From assembly GCA_045629205.1 (NCBI GenBank), contig JAZQQT010000026.1:1-15080 (forward strand): a stretch of DNA of 15,080 nt, written 5' to 3'. The stretch's first letter is position 1; each line of letters starts with the position of its first letter. This document shows, piece by piece, positions 1-7,060 of this stretch. The notes under the pieces were generated by a model that saw nothing but the letters and a program-made list of their open reading frames with translations, was not told where the DNA came from and made no database searches. Source of the stretch: JAZQLP01 sp045629205 (GTDB taxonomy: Bacteria > Bacillota > Clostridia > Oscillospirales > UBA644). The translations under genes and the position numbers were made by a program.

Positions 1-1635
1 AGCGCAGAGCTGTCGGACATCACAGGCAAAGTTTTAGACTGTAAGGAAACAGACAGAAATCCGGGCGAGTTCGCTCATTTCGATTTCAGCACTCTTGAGC
101 CCGGAACATATACCGTGACCGTAAAAGCGGTCTGCGGAGACTATTCCGACGGCATCAAAAAAACATTTACCGTTACGGATGACGGCATAACGGTGCCGAT
201 TCGCAAAACGGCAGACATTAATGACATCAAAAACCTGACACCGAAGACTTACCCCGTAAGAGTGTCGTTCTACAACACCGCATACGACGAATTTTTAACT
301 GCGGCAAACGTTATTCTCCGCAGGAATTACGACAGAAGCGATGCGCTGGCGGCAAGATACGCCGTTCTCTCGGTATTCGAAAATCTCTTCGGTGAAAACA
401 CGTCGGACGAGCTTGAAGCAATTTCGGACAGGCTCTCCGGATACGCGGAAAGATACGGACTTATCCCCCTGCTTGAAAGCGGAGAAGAAGATATAATTCT
501 TTCGGCAAAAATCGCGGCGATAATTCCCGAATGTCTGTCCGACTCGGCGAAATACAGGCTTGCGAACTCATTTGCAGACAGTATTAACAAAAACATTTAC
601 GATACCGATGCCGAAATGGCAGCATGCTTTATGGGACTCGCAGCCCTCGGCAACCCCGTTCTCAACGAGCTGAAAACACTTGTGGGATACAGTCTCTCGG
701 ACGAAGCGTATATCTATATCTCGGCGGCATTTGCCCTCTGCGGCGACTATTCCTCGGCGAAACAGGTTTACGACCTTATCAAACCTCACATCGTCTACGG
801 AACGGAATCCTATTACGATGCGGAAACGACCGAAGAATCGATCCTTATGACCGCCGAAACACTCATTGCAGCTTCGATAATAGATAAAGAAAACGCATAC
901 TCATTTGTTCGTTATCTCCAAACGCATACCGCGACGACCGACCTGACATCGATAGAAACCGCCGCGTATATCAGATACTTCTATCCGATAGGCGCAACCG
1001 AGCAGACGCTGACATACAAATCGGGAGAAAACGGCGATACCGTAAATCTGAAACCCGGAGAGGTATTTACCCTTTCGCTCGGCAAATCCGACCTTGAAAA
1101 TCTTACGGTAAGCGGCGGAGACGGTCTTTCCGCGCGCGTTTACTACGAAGGAAGCTACGCCGAAGCGACCGACAACATAACCGAAGCAAAAGACATATCC
1201 GTTAAAAAAACGATCGAGCCATACGACGAAGCATCGGGGCTTTACAAGGTCACGATCTCGGTCACGGGAACGACAGACAGGGATTATATCTGGTTCACCG
1301 TCACAGACCGAATACCGACCGGAGCAAGATATTATCCGTGCCATACCTATGATAAATATAACGACATACACGGATACATCAGTCTTTGCAACGACGGCAG
1401 TCAGATGATGCAGGGCTACGCCGGAGCATATACTCCGTATGACCACGACACACTGCTAAAAGGCAAACAGAGTTACGAGTTCTCCATGACGACAAGCTAC
1501 ATCATCCGGGGCGCGAACGCGGGAGACTTTGCACTGTCGCCGGTTATTCTGATCAATAGCGACGACGACGTTTACGCAATAAGCGAAAAAGCCGCCGTTA
1601 CCATTACCGAAAACGGCGCAATCATAACAAAATAG
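1..1635 (+). CDS. Alpha-2-macroglobulin-like secreted protein, C-terminal part
   Basis: The reading frame is open from the first base, so this is the 3' part (544 residues) of a longer gene; the ATG at 115 is internal. From about 250 to 1000 the protein is a run of alpha helices in the style of the alpha/alpha-toroid domain of bacterial macroglobulins. From about 1010 it becomes a beta-rich domain. Near 1290-1330 lies a WFTVTDRIPTGARYY segment that resembles the 'DxLPaG' element of these proteins, and near 1495-1560 a YIIRGANAGDFALSPV segment resembles their 'R..tpG.f..pP' element. Members of this family trap or sense proteases at the cell surface. No CxEQ thioester motif is visible where the helical domain begins, so it would belong to a non-thioester type, or the motif is degenerate. 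The assignment rests on recalled family patterns, not a search. It ends in TAG. Confidence 0.6.
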   Translation, partial: SAELSDITGKVLDCKETDRNPGEFAHFDFSTLEPGTYTVTVKAVCGDYSDGIKKTFTVTDDGITVPIRKTADINDIKNLTPKTYPVRVSFYNTAYDEFLTAANVILRRNYDRSDALAARYAVLSVFENLFGENTSDELEAISDRLSGYAERYGLIPLLESGEEDIILSAKIAAIIPECLSDSAKYRLANSFADSINKNIYDTDAEMAACFMGLAALGNPVLNELKTLVGYSLSDEAYIYISAAFALCGDYSSAKQVYDLIKPHIVYGTESYYDAETTEESILMTAETLIAASIIDKENAYSFVRYLQTHTATTDLTSIETAAYIRYFYPIGATEQTLTYKSGENGDTVNLKPGEVFTLSLGKSDLENLTVSGGDGLSARVYYEGSYAEATDNITEAKDISVKKTIEPYDEASGLYKVTISVTGTTDRDYIWFTVTDRIPTGARYYPCHTYDKYNDIHGYISLCNDGSQMMQGYAGAYTPYDHDTLLKGKQSYEFSMTTSYIIRGANAGDFALSPVILINSDDDVYAISEKAAVTITENGAIITK

Positions 1636-1649
1636 CGATTTATCATTTC

Positions 1650-1682
1650 CTGCGGTTTGAAAGTCACCCTTTTAAGCCGCAG
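1650..1682 (+). other. Weak hairpin between two co-directional genes
   Basis: CTGCGGTTT and AAGCCGCAG pair over 9 bp with one G-T pair, around a 15-nt loop. The sequence after the stem is A-rich, not T-rich, so it is not a good intrinsic terminator. It may be an mRNA processing or attenuation element, or chance. The two flanking genes may therefore be co-transcribed. Confidence 0.25.
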
Positions 1683-1712
1683 AAAAAATAACAGAATGGG
1701 GTTCAATTTAAA

Positions 1713-2411
1713 ATGAAAAAAACAAACGCGATATTATTGATAGCAATCCCGCTGGTTTTCATTCTCTTATTCTTTATGCTGTTTTCACTGCTCCGGGGCT
1801 TTAAAGAAAAGCCGCTTTTCGACGGAGAGGAATACGGCTCCGTTTTAAAGACGTTTACCGATTTCATGGATAACGAAGGTTTTTGTCAGGGGTTAACAGC
1901 AGACAGCTTCAAAAAAATCGTCTCTCAATATGAATATGAAGAAAAACCGCTTTCCGAAATTGCAGAATGGGAGTCTAAGGAAACCGAGAGCGGCAACAGA
2001 TGGTCATTAAGAGATGACTGCTTTAATTTTTCAATCGGTAATTACGACAAAGAACAGACAGCGTCGGTCAGAACGGCAGTCAACTTAACCGGGCTTGACA
2101 TTCCGTGTAACATCACATTCGGCGACAGTGTTTCGGCGGTTCTGGAAAAACTCGGCATACCGTTTGATTACAAGCAGTATTGCACCGAGAACACCCGTAT
2201 AGTTCCGCTGATCAAAAACGGCGATTCTTCTCTTACCTTTTGCTATTTCAATGACGCTGCAATAGATTACGACTGCACTGTCGCACTGGATTTTGTCGAA
2301 ACGACAACGGTAAAAAAAGATAAGAATATCAAAGTCAGCCGTTATGTTCTTTTGAAGTTCGACGGAGTCAGATTGTTCGAAATATACGTTCATGTCACCG
2401 AACAGGAATAA
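1713..2411 (+). CDS. Hypothetical membrane-anchored protein
   Basis: This is a 232-residue protein I do not recognise. Residues about 6-28 form one strongly hydrophobic segment after an MKKT start, with no cysteine lipobox, so it looks like an uncleaved N-terminal anchor with the rest outside the membrane. The remainder is soluble, acidic and rich in aromatic residues and beta-type stretches, ending with a DGVRLFE motif near the C-terminus. It lies 77 nt after the macroglobulin-like gene on the same strand. The ribosome binding site is weak (GGGG about 10 nt before the ATG). A similar DGVRFFE motif recurs in the short relic just downstream, which suggests a small local family. No function is proposed. 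Confidence 0.6.
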   Translation: MKKTNAILLIAIPLVFILLFFMLFSLLRGFKEKPLFDGEEYGSVLKTFTDFMDNEGFCQGLTADSFKKIVSQYEYEEKPLSEIAEWESKETESGNRWSLRDDCFNFSIGNYDKEQTASVRTAVNLTGLDIPCNITFGDSVSAVLEKLGIPFDYKQYCTENTRIVPLIKNGDSSLTFCYFNDAAIDYDCTVALDFVETTTVKKDKNIKVSRYVLLKFDGVRLFEIYVHVTEQE

Positions 2412-2551
2412 CGCAACCTTTAAGAGAAGACAATATCAATGAAAAAAACGTTCACAACGGAAAATTGTATTTTTTCTACGGAAGAACCGTTACGGAATAC
2501 TGCGCGGACGGAGTAAGATTCTTTGAATCTGAAGATCAGCAGGATTTGTAA
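2412..2551 (+). pseudogene. Short frameshifted ORF or relic, possibly paralogous to the preceding gene
   Basis: An ATG at 2440 is followed by a run of seven A and gives only 25 codons before a stop. One extra A in that run, or a -1 slip on it, opens a frame reading MKKNVHNGKLYFFYGRTVTE onward to a TAA at 2549-2551, about 37 residues. That frame contains ADGVRFFES, close to FDGVRLFEI at the end of the preceding protein, and the DNA underneath is also similar (GACGGAGTNAGATTNTTNGAA in both). The likeliest reading is the tail of a decayed or partly deleted paralogue. A sequencing indel in the A-run, or programmed slippage, are alternatives. Confidence 0.3.
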
Positions 2552-2567
2552 TTCCGAAAAAAACATT

Positions 2568-2604
2568 AAGTCACCGCAGCCGTTTTTATCGGCTGCGGTG
2601 ACTT
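2568..2604. terminator. Bidirectional intrinsic terminator
   Basis: A perfect 15-bp stem (AAGTCACCGCAGCCG with its complement) closes a 7-nt loop. The plus strand continues with TT then AT-rich sequence. The minus strand continues into AATG and a run of seven T. It sits between convergent transcription units and can end both, most convincingly the leftward oxidoreductase gene. Confidence 0.88.
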
Positions 2605-2624
2605 TTATAATATCGGATATTTTT

Positions 2625-3899
2625 TTATTTTTCGATATGGAATCCGTCAAACGGCTTGTTATCTTTCCAGAGCTGACGGACATGGTCGAATACTTCGTCG
2701 GGAATATCGGGGTCTCCGTCCTTATTTATCGGGAGAAGCTGATCTCCGGCAACAGCGGGGTTGGTGCAGGCGTTATCATTGCGATACGCGTCGCGCTCTT
2801 CCTTGTTGCGGAGGTTGGGAACTTTGATCGGGATATTGCCGTTGAGGATAGATCTGTAAGCGAGTATGCCGCAGATACCCATATCAACCGCTTTGTAAAC
2901 GTCGATTGAATATTTCATTCCGTCGGGTCTGCCGAGAATCTTCTGCAGGAAGAAATGTGTGGGGAAGAAGTCGCTGCCGCCGTGTCCCGAAGCATTTGTT
3001 CCGTCGGGAACGATATCGGGAAGCTGGGGAGAATAAACGGTTTTTTCGCCCTCACAGGGAGCGCTCTTTTCCTGCCATATCATCATTTCACCGTCTCTCA
3101 GACGGTCTGTTTCCATCATTCCGCGGGTTCCGTAGATTTCGTAATTAATCGAGCCGGGTTCACGTTTGAGACCGCCGTGAACGCTCTTACAGATAGCTCC
3201 GTTGTCGAGCGTGAGCATTTCGATAGCGCCGGATCCGCCGCAAAGGCTGGATGTGGGACCGTATGTGGTATTGAGATTGGTTTCGAAGCCGACTACCTGA
3301 ACCGGACGGCGGCCGCATATATTGAGCATGGGACCGATACTGTGGGTGCAATAGAATGTTGAGTATGCTCTGTTGCGCCAGTGATTCTTTTCGCCGTAGG
3401 TAATCCACGTCCAGATGGAAGAACAGTCGTGAACATATTCGCCCTCAGCATACTGAATCTCGCCGATATCTCCGTTTTCGTAACGTCTCCACATTTCAAA
3501 CGGGCCGGGCATATAGCAATAGTTTTCGGCATAAGCGTAAACCTTGCCGCTTTCCTCGACGGCTTCTATAAGTTCGACTGCCTGCGCCATAGTTTCGCAG
3601 GGCAAAACCTCGCTGAGAACGTGCCTGCCGGATCTGAGCAGACGGACGGCGAAAGTTGCATGCTCGTTTGCGTAATTCGCAAGAACGACGGCATCCATGT
3701 CATGTTTGAAAAACTCTTCGAAATCTTCGTAAAGAGCAATGGGAGTTCCCTGCTGTTCGGCAGCCCATCCGAGTGAATCGAGAGCGGGACGGTATTTATC
3801 GCATACGGCAACGAGCTCAGCGTCGGGATGGTTTGCAAGAACCGAAATCATTGTCTGACCGCGGGCGGCGCCGAATACGCCTACTTTGAGTTTTGTCAT
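2625..3899 (-). CDS. Gfo/Idh/MocA family NAD(P)-dependent oxidoreductase
   Basis: The 424-residue protein has an N-terminal Rossmann fold with the nucleotide-binding stretch VGVFGAARG at residues 6-14 and an acidic-to-basic end of the second strand (VCDKYRP, 32-38). A C-terminal alpha/beta substrate domain follows, with GDIGEIQYAEGEY at 143-155 matching the family's 'G.iG.i' element. His186 in CTHSIGP is the likely catalytic histidine. The usual EKP motif is replaced by SEVLPCET (96-103), so the conserved lysine is missing. Family members oxidise or epimerise sugars, inositols and amino sugars; the substrate here is unknown. AAAGGAG lies 8 nt before the ATG. The downstream hairpin at 2568-2604 ends the transcript. 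It is 59 nt after the TVP38 gene on the same strand, so read-through is possible. Confidence 0.9.
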   Translation of the reverse strand: MTKLKVGVFGAARGQTMISVLANHPDAELVAVCDKYRPALDSLGWAAEQQGTPIALYEDFEEFFKHDMDAVVLANYANEHATFAVRLLRSGRHVLSEVLPCETMAQAVELIEAVEESGKVYAYAENYCYMPGPFEMWRRYENGDIGEIQYAEGEYVHDCSSIWTWITYGEKNHWRNRAYSTFYCTHSIGPMLNICGRRPVQVVGFETNLNTTYGPTSSLCGGSGAIEMLTLDNGAICKSVHGGLKREPGSINYEIYGTRGMMETDRLRDGEMMIWQEKSAPCEGEKTVYSPQLPDIVPDGTNASGHGGSDFFPTHFFLQKILGRPDGMKYSIDVYKAVDMGICGILAYRSILNGNIPIKVPNLRNKEERDAYRNDNACTNPAVAGDQLLPINKDGDPDIPDEVFDHVRQLWKDNKPFDGFHIEK

Positions 3900-3958
3900 A
3901 AGAAAGTCTCCTTTTATTTATAAAGCTATACACCCTTACGGTGATTGTTTACTTATTG

Positions 3959-4669
3959 TCACTTTTTTTCCGATCTGTCGGAGTAAGAATCGTTTTTGCG
4001 TGAAAGAATATAATTATTGAGGGCAATGCCGCCGAGACCTATGAGCGCCGTTGCCGCAAGCATAATGACCGAAAAAAGCAGATTACCTCCCGAAATACCG
4101 GCACCGACCATAGTGCTTGTGATAACGCTGGGAATACGGGCGAAAAACACGATGACAAAATAGACTATCGGGTTGATTTTTGTGAACGGGACAATATATG
4201 TAAGGAGGTCTTTCGGTGTGCCCGGAATGAGAAACAGCGCAAAGACGATATATGTTACTTTATCGGTTTTAAGCAGGAAAGCGTATTTTGAGTTATCTTC
4301 TTTCTGAAGTATTCCGTCGATTTTATTCCTTCCGAAACGGCGGACGGCATAATAAATCACGATCGTGGCGACCGTGGTGCCGACAAGACAGATGAGACAA
4401 CCGCCTATCGCGCCATACATAAGCCCGGCGATGATCTCCACGGGCTCGCCCGGTATTACCGCCACAAACACCTGAAGCATAACGACGAAAAGGAGGAAAA
4501 CGGGACCGAACCACCCAAGTGAATCGACAAACATCACGAATTTTTCGCGGACCGCTTCGTCGCGAAGGGCAAGAACGGGACGGATAAGTACTGCGGTAAG
4601 CACAACGCAGAGCAGAACGAAGCCGCCGATTTTAAACGCAAGAGAATGTTTTTTTATAAAGTCAATCAT
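3959..4669 (-). CDS. TVP38/TMEM64 family (DedA superfamily) membrane protein
   Basis: The 236-residue protein is almost wholly hydrophobic, with about six membrane segments starting at residues 12-30 and 53-72. Two family hallmarks are present: the re-entrant loop IPGEPVEIIAGLMYG at 72-86 and the second one IPGTPKDLLTYIVPFT at 148-163, both with the proline/glycine pattern of the VTT (SNARE-associated) domain. Bacterial DedA-superfamily proteins help recycle or flip lipid carriers and keep envelope homeostasis; that role is known for relatives and inferred here. The C-terminus is a short charged cytoplasmic tail. GGAGGG lies about 5 nt before the ATG, and a promoter at 4685-4713 gives a leader of only about 10 nt. 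Confidence 0.9.
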   Translation of the reverse strand: MIDFIKKHSLAFKIGGFVLLCVVLTAVLIRPVLALRDEAVREKFVMFVDSLGWFGPVFLLFVVMLQVFVAVIPGEPVEIIAGLMYGAIGGCLICLVGTTVATIVIYYAVRRFGRNKIDGILQKEDNSKYAFLLKTDKVTYIVFALFLIPGTPKDLLTYIVPFTKINPIVYFVIVFFARIPSVITSTMVGAGISGGNLLFSVIMLAATALIGLGGIALNNYILSRKNDSYSDRSEKK

Positions 4670-4684
4670 TTCGCCCTCCGATGT

Positions 4685-4713
4685 ATTTTAGCATATTATC
4701 ATACGGAATACAA
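4685..4713 (-). promoter_or_regulatory. Leftward promoter of the TVP38-family gene
   Basis: On the minus strand, TTGTAT (4713-4708) is followed after exactly 17 bp by TAAAAT (4690-4685). This is a good housekeeping-sigma promoter by sequence. Predicted transcription would start near 4678, only about 9 nt before the ATG, with GGAGGG inside this short leader. Its -35 overlaps the left arm of the inverted repeat at 4711-4730. Confidence 0.6.
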
Positions 4714-4730
4714 TACCCGAACAGGTATTG
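4711..4730. promoter_or_regulatory. Inverted repeat between divergent promoters, candidate operator
   Basis: CAATACC, six bases, then GGTATTG is a perfect 7-bp inverted repeat. Its left arm overlaps the -35 of the leftward promoter and its right arm overlaps the -35 of the rightward promoter. The position suits a dimeric repressor that would block both directions at once. Part of the symmetry comes from the two -35 boxes themselves. The regulator is not known. Confidence 0.45.
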
Positions 4731-4756
4731 CAAAAAAATAATTTTAATGATATGTT
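4728..4756 (+). promoter_or_regulatory. Rightward promoter of the sigma factor unit
   Basis: TTGCAA (4728-4733), a 17-bp spacer, then TATGTT (4751-4756). It is a fair match to a housekeeping promoter (4 of 6 in each box). It leaves an untranslated leader of about 50 nt before the sigma factor ATG. I see no clear GGAAC-type ECF promoter here, so autoregulation by the ECF factor is not evident. Confidence 0.5.
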
Positions 4757-4815
4757 ATTTAAGTGAGCAAAAAAGGCATTCCGAATCGTTTACTATACAG
4801 GAAAGGAGCAAAATC

Positions 4816-5298
4816 ATGAACGATATTATTAACGATGCAGTGGAAAAATACGGCGATTCCATGTATCGATGCGCATATACATATTGTCATAACCGACACG
4901 ATGCCGAAGATATCGTCCAAGAAGTGTTCAGCAAATTATTAACAAAAAATCCTGTTTTTAATGATGAAAGACATAAAAAGGCATGGTTGTTAAGAGTAAC
5001 AATAAATACCTCAAAAGACTATCTCCGTTCTTTCTGGCGTCGAAACGTGGAGCTTATAGAGGAAGAAATCAGTATAAAAAAAGAATGCTGTGAAAGAGAT
5101 GCGGAAATATGGAAAGCCGTAAATGACTTGCCGCAGAAATACCGTATTATAATAAAGTTGTATTATACAGAAAACTACACAATCAAGGAAATTGCCGACT
5201 TGTTGAATACAAAGGTTTCAACTATCGGGACAAGATTCGAGAGAGCAAAAAAAATGTTGAAAGAGCGGATAGAGGAAAAGGAGAATAATAATGAATGA
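4816..5298 (+). CDS. ECF-type RNA polymerase sigma factor (sigma-70 family)
   Basis: The 160-residue protein has the compact two-domain form of ECF sigma factors. Region 2 spans about residues 8-72 and includes DAEDIVQEVFSKLL (29-42), the core-RNA-polymerase-binding and -10-recognition signature. Region 4 spans about 98-150, with the helix-turn-helix YTIKEIADLLNTKVSTIGTR (121-140) for -35 recognition. The ATG at 4816 was chosen because GGAAAGGAG lies about 8 nt before it and the protein then starts at the family's usual place. The frame is open from 4681, but earlier starts lack a ribosome binding site. Its end overlaps the next gene by 8 nt, which implies translational coupling. Such factors switch on envelope or stress genes when a partner anti-sigma factor releases them. 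The gene is AT-rich compared with its neighbours. Confidence 0.93.
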   Translation: MNDIINDAVEKYGDSMYRCAYTYCHNRHDAEDIVQEVFSKLLTKNPVFNDERHKKAWLLRVTINTSKDYLRSFWRRNVELIEEEISIKKECCERDAEIWKAVNDLPQKYRIIIKLYYTENYTIKEIADLLNTKVSTIGTRFERAKKMLKERIEEKENNNE

Positions 5299-6133
5299 CA
5301 ATCTCAACAATCAAATGAACGCTTATAAAAATGCAGACTCATCTCAATGTCTGTCTGAAGAGGCAAAGAACAGAATTAAAGCCATGGACCACAAATCAAA
5401 TCATATGATGAAAAAATCATTTATCGCCGTTTTCTGTTGTTCAATTATTTTCGGGATAACAATCAGTGCAGTTGCGTTTAATATACCGAAATGGTTTCAA
5501 CCAAAAGATAATGATGCGTATATTTTCCCACAAACAGAAGGTGAAGTTCAAGATTATCTTTCATCTGTAGATTTTTATCAGATTCCGGAGAATGTTTTAA
5601 AAAATATTTCTACCGAAGGACTCCTTACTACTTGTCTTGACTATCCTCTGTTTGCCATAAATATGATCACATCCGATTCATCTTATTATGACGGATTCAT
5701 TAAAACAAAAAATCAATTTAACGGGTTACAAGAGTTTTACAACCGAACAGATTGCGGAAAAGCAGCACTTGATTTGTATAAATCGGTCGATTTGAAAACT
5801 GTTGTTGAAGGCGGGTCAACGGAGTATATTTTCAGATTTACTTATTTGGAATACATACTCACACAGGAGGAACTGACAGACAGACTGAGCAACAAAGAAA
5901 AGGAAGAGCTTATCGCTGCAGCGACAGCCATATTTGAAGAATCAAGAGAAAAGTATCCCGACCGGTTTTCGATTTATCTGCCCTTATTGTTGATTACCCG
6001 AACAGCATACAGTTGTAACGATACATTCAGGGAATACGCCGACTCAAATAATAACATCGCTTTTTTTTTAAAGAACGGTTTTTTTGAAGAATTGACTACA
6101 GAAGATATCAATAAAATAATTGAATTAACTTGA
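5291..6133 (+). CDS. Membrane protein, probable anti-sigma factor of the adjacent ECF sigma factor
   Basis: The 280-residue protein starts 8 nt inside the sigma factor gene, with AAGGAG before the ATG. Residues 1-42 form a short hydrophilic, probably cytoplasmic stretch (including LSEEAKNRIKAM), which could hold the sigma factor. Residues about 43-63 form one membrane segment. The remaining about 215 residues would lie outside the cell; they are mostly helical, include YLEYILTQEELTDRLSNKEK near 182-201, and match no domain I know. The function is inferred from gene order, topology and the N-terminal style of clostridial anti-sigma proteins, not from a recognisable zinc anti-sigma (ZAS, HxxxCxxC) motif, which is absent. 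The ectodomain may be the signal sensor. Confidence 0.6.
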   Translation: MNDNLNNQMNAYKNADSSQCLSEEAKNRIKAMDHKSNHMMKKSFIAVFCCSIIFGITISAVAFNIPKWFQPKDNDAYIFPQTEGEVQDYLSSVDFYQIPENVLKNISTEGLLTTCLDYPLFAINMITSDSSYYDGFIKTKNQFNGLQEFYNRTDCGKAALDLYKSVDLKTVVEGGSTEYIFRFTYLEYILTQEELTDRLSNKEKEELIAAATAIFEESREKYPDRFSIYLPLLLITRTAYSCNDTFREYADSNNNIAFFLKNGFFEELTTEDINKIIELT

Positions 6134-6151
6134 TATTATAAAGGATAAGAT

Positions 6152-6901
6152 ATGCTGAACAATAAAATGTTTTATAAATGTATATTTTAGTTTATATTTA
6201 CAACATTCTTTTTTACAACTATGATATCATCTGTTGCAGCATATACAGATTCTGACGGACATGTTTTTAATTATTCTTATACATAATATACTCCAAATGA
6301 ATCCATTATCGAAACACGTCAATATTACGAAGCAGCAGCAAGTGTTCTAGATAGTTATAATCAACAAGCAGCACAATATATTACATCACAAGGATGGACA
6401 TCACAATACATTCGCGGTGCAACAATAAAATACAACTGTCATTCTTATGCTTGGCACTCTCAAGCAGTTAACAATATAAATTGGATTAATAAATTAAATA
6501 GATATAATGAATCCAATTTATCACTATATTGGACAGATAATAGTTATTACCTTTTAACTACCGACAACTGGAATATTCCATCATTTGTTCCTGACGGAGC
6601 AATTGTTTTGTATGCAAATGATGATCATTCAGCAGTAAAAATTTCAGCCACTAAACTTATTTCAAAATGGGGAAAAGCCGGATTATATGAACATAAACCA
6701 ACGCAAGCGCCATATGACAGCAGTTTGTTAAAGTTTTATACAATTCATCCGTATCAAGTTTCACAGCACACAAGTTCATCACATAAATGGATATGTCACG
6801 AATGTAATGATACGCTTTACGAAAGTCACAAATGGGCGAATTTCGGAACCCGATATAGATGTTCAATTTGTGGAATGATATCACAAAACATTGTTCAATA
6901 A
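6152..6901 (+). pseudogene. Secreted cysteine-peptidase/amidase-like protein, interrupted by two stops
   Basis: One frame from the ATG at 6152 to the TAA at 6899-6901 reads as a single protein of about 249 codons, broken by TAG at 6188-6190 and TAA at 6284-6286. AAGGAT lies before the ATG, 18 nt after the previous gene, so it is the third gene of that unit. The N-terminus is a signal peptide with the first stop in its hydrophobic core and a VAA-type cleavage site near 6235. The body carries YNCHSYAWHS (about 6431-6460), then PDGAIVLYANDDHSAV, then SKWGKAGLYEH. I recall this order from secreted Bacillota proteins with a papain-like cysteine and histidine. The C-terminus has two CxxC pairs (CHEC, CSIC) and two SHKW motifs. 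The ATG at 6608 lies after the presumed catalytic cysteine, so the open 3' part is unlikely to make an active enzyme. Confidence 0.7.
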
Positions 6902-7013
6902 CAAAGATTACGAAAAAATAAAACGAAATATGGCTCACGGCAGTAAGTCTTGTCTTTTCAAATAATACCATTTTACTTTATGTTAATTTTATCGTAAATA
7001 TATCGTCTGCATA

Positions 7014-7042
7014 TTGCAAAATCAAAGATCATATGGTATAAT
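7014..7042 (+). promoter_or_regulatory. Promoter of the DUF1667-tRNA unit
   Basis: TTGCAA (7014-7019), a 17-bp spacer, then a perfect TATAAT (7037-7042). Transcription should start near 7049, only about 11 nt before the ATG at 7061. GGTGAT in that leader matches one end of the Shine-Dalgarno sequence. No other promoter is visible before the tRNA gene. Confidence 0.8.
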
Positions 7043-7060
7043 CGGATACGGTGATAAAAA

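Noticed and set aside
901..1446. Long minus-strand frame inside the macroglobulin-like gene
   Set aside because: It is antisense to a convincing protein frame, has cysteine- and arginine-rich filler composition and no ribosome binding site. The same holds for the other antisense frames inside the oxidoreductase, GH3 and HtrA genes.
1650..1682. Intrinsic terminator
   Set aside because: The hairpin has a 15-nt loop and no T-run on either useful side; kept only as a weak hairpin.
4681..4815. N-terminal extension of the sigma factor frame
   Set aside because: It lies on the promoters and inverted repeat, has no ribosome binding site, and the protein starts at its normal place from the ATG at 4816.
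4670..4815. ECF-type autoregulatory promoter
   Set aside because: GGAA occurs near 4705 but no suitably spaced ECF -10 element was seen; the housekeeping-type boxes fit better.
6608..6901. Independent 97-residue gene
   Set aside because: It is the in-frame 3' part of the interrupted secreted protein, has no ribosome binding site and starts after the presumed catalytic cysteine.
6152..6901. Changed genetic code or recoded TAG/TAA
   Set aside because: Other genes in the window end in TAG and TAA and show no internal stops, so decay of one gene is simpler.
6902..7013. Terminator after the sigma factor unit
   Set aside because: No stem with T-run found; the AT-rich stretch shows only loose symmetry.
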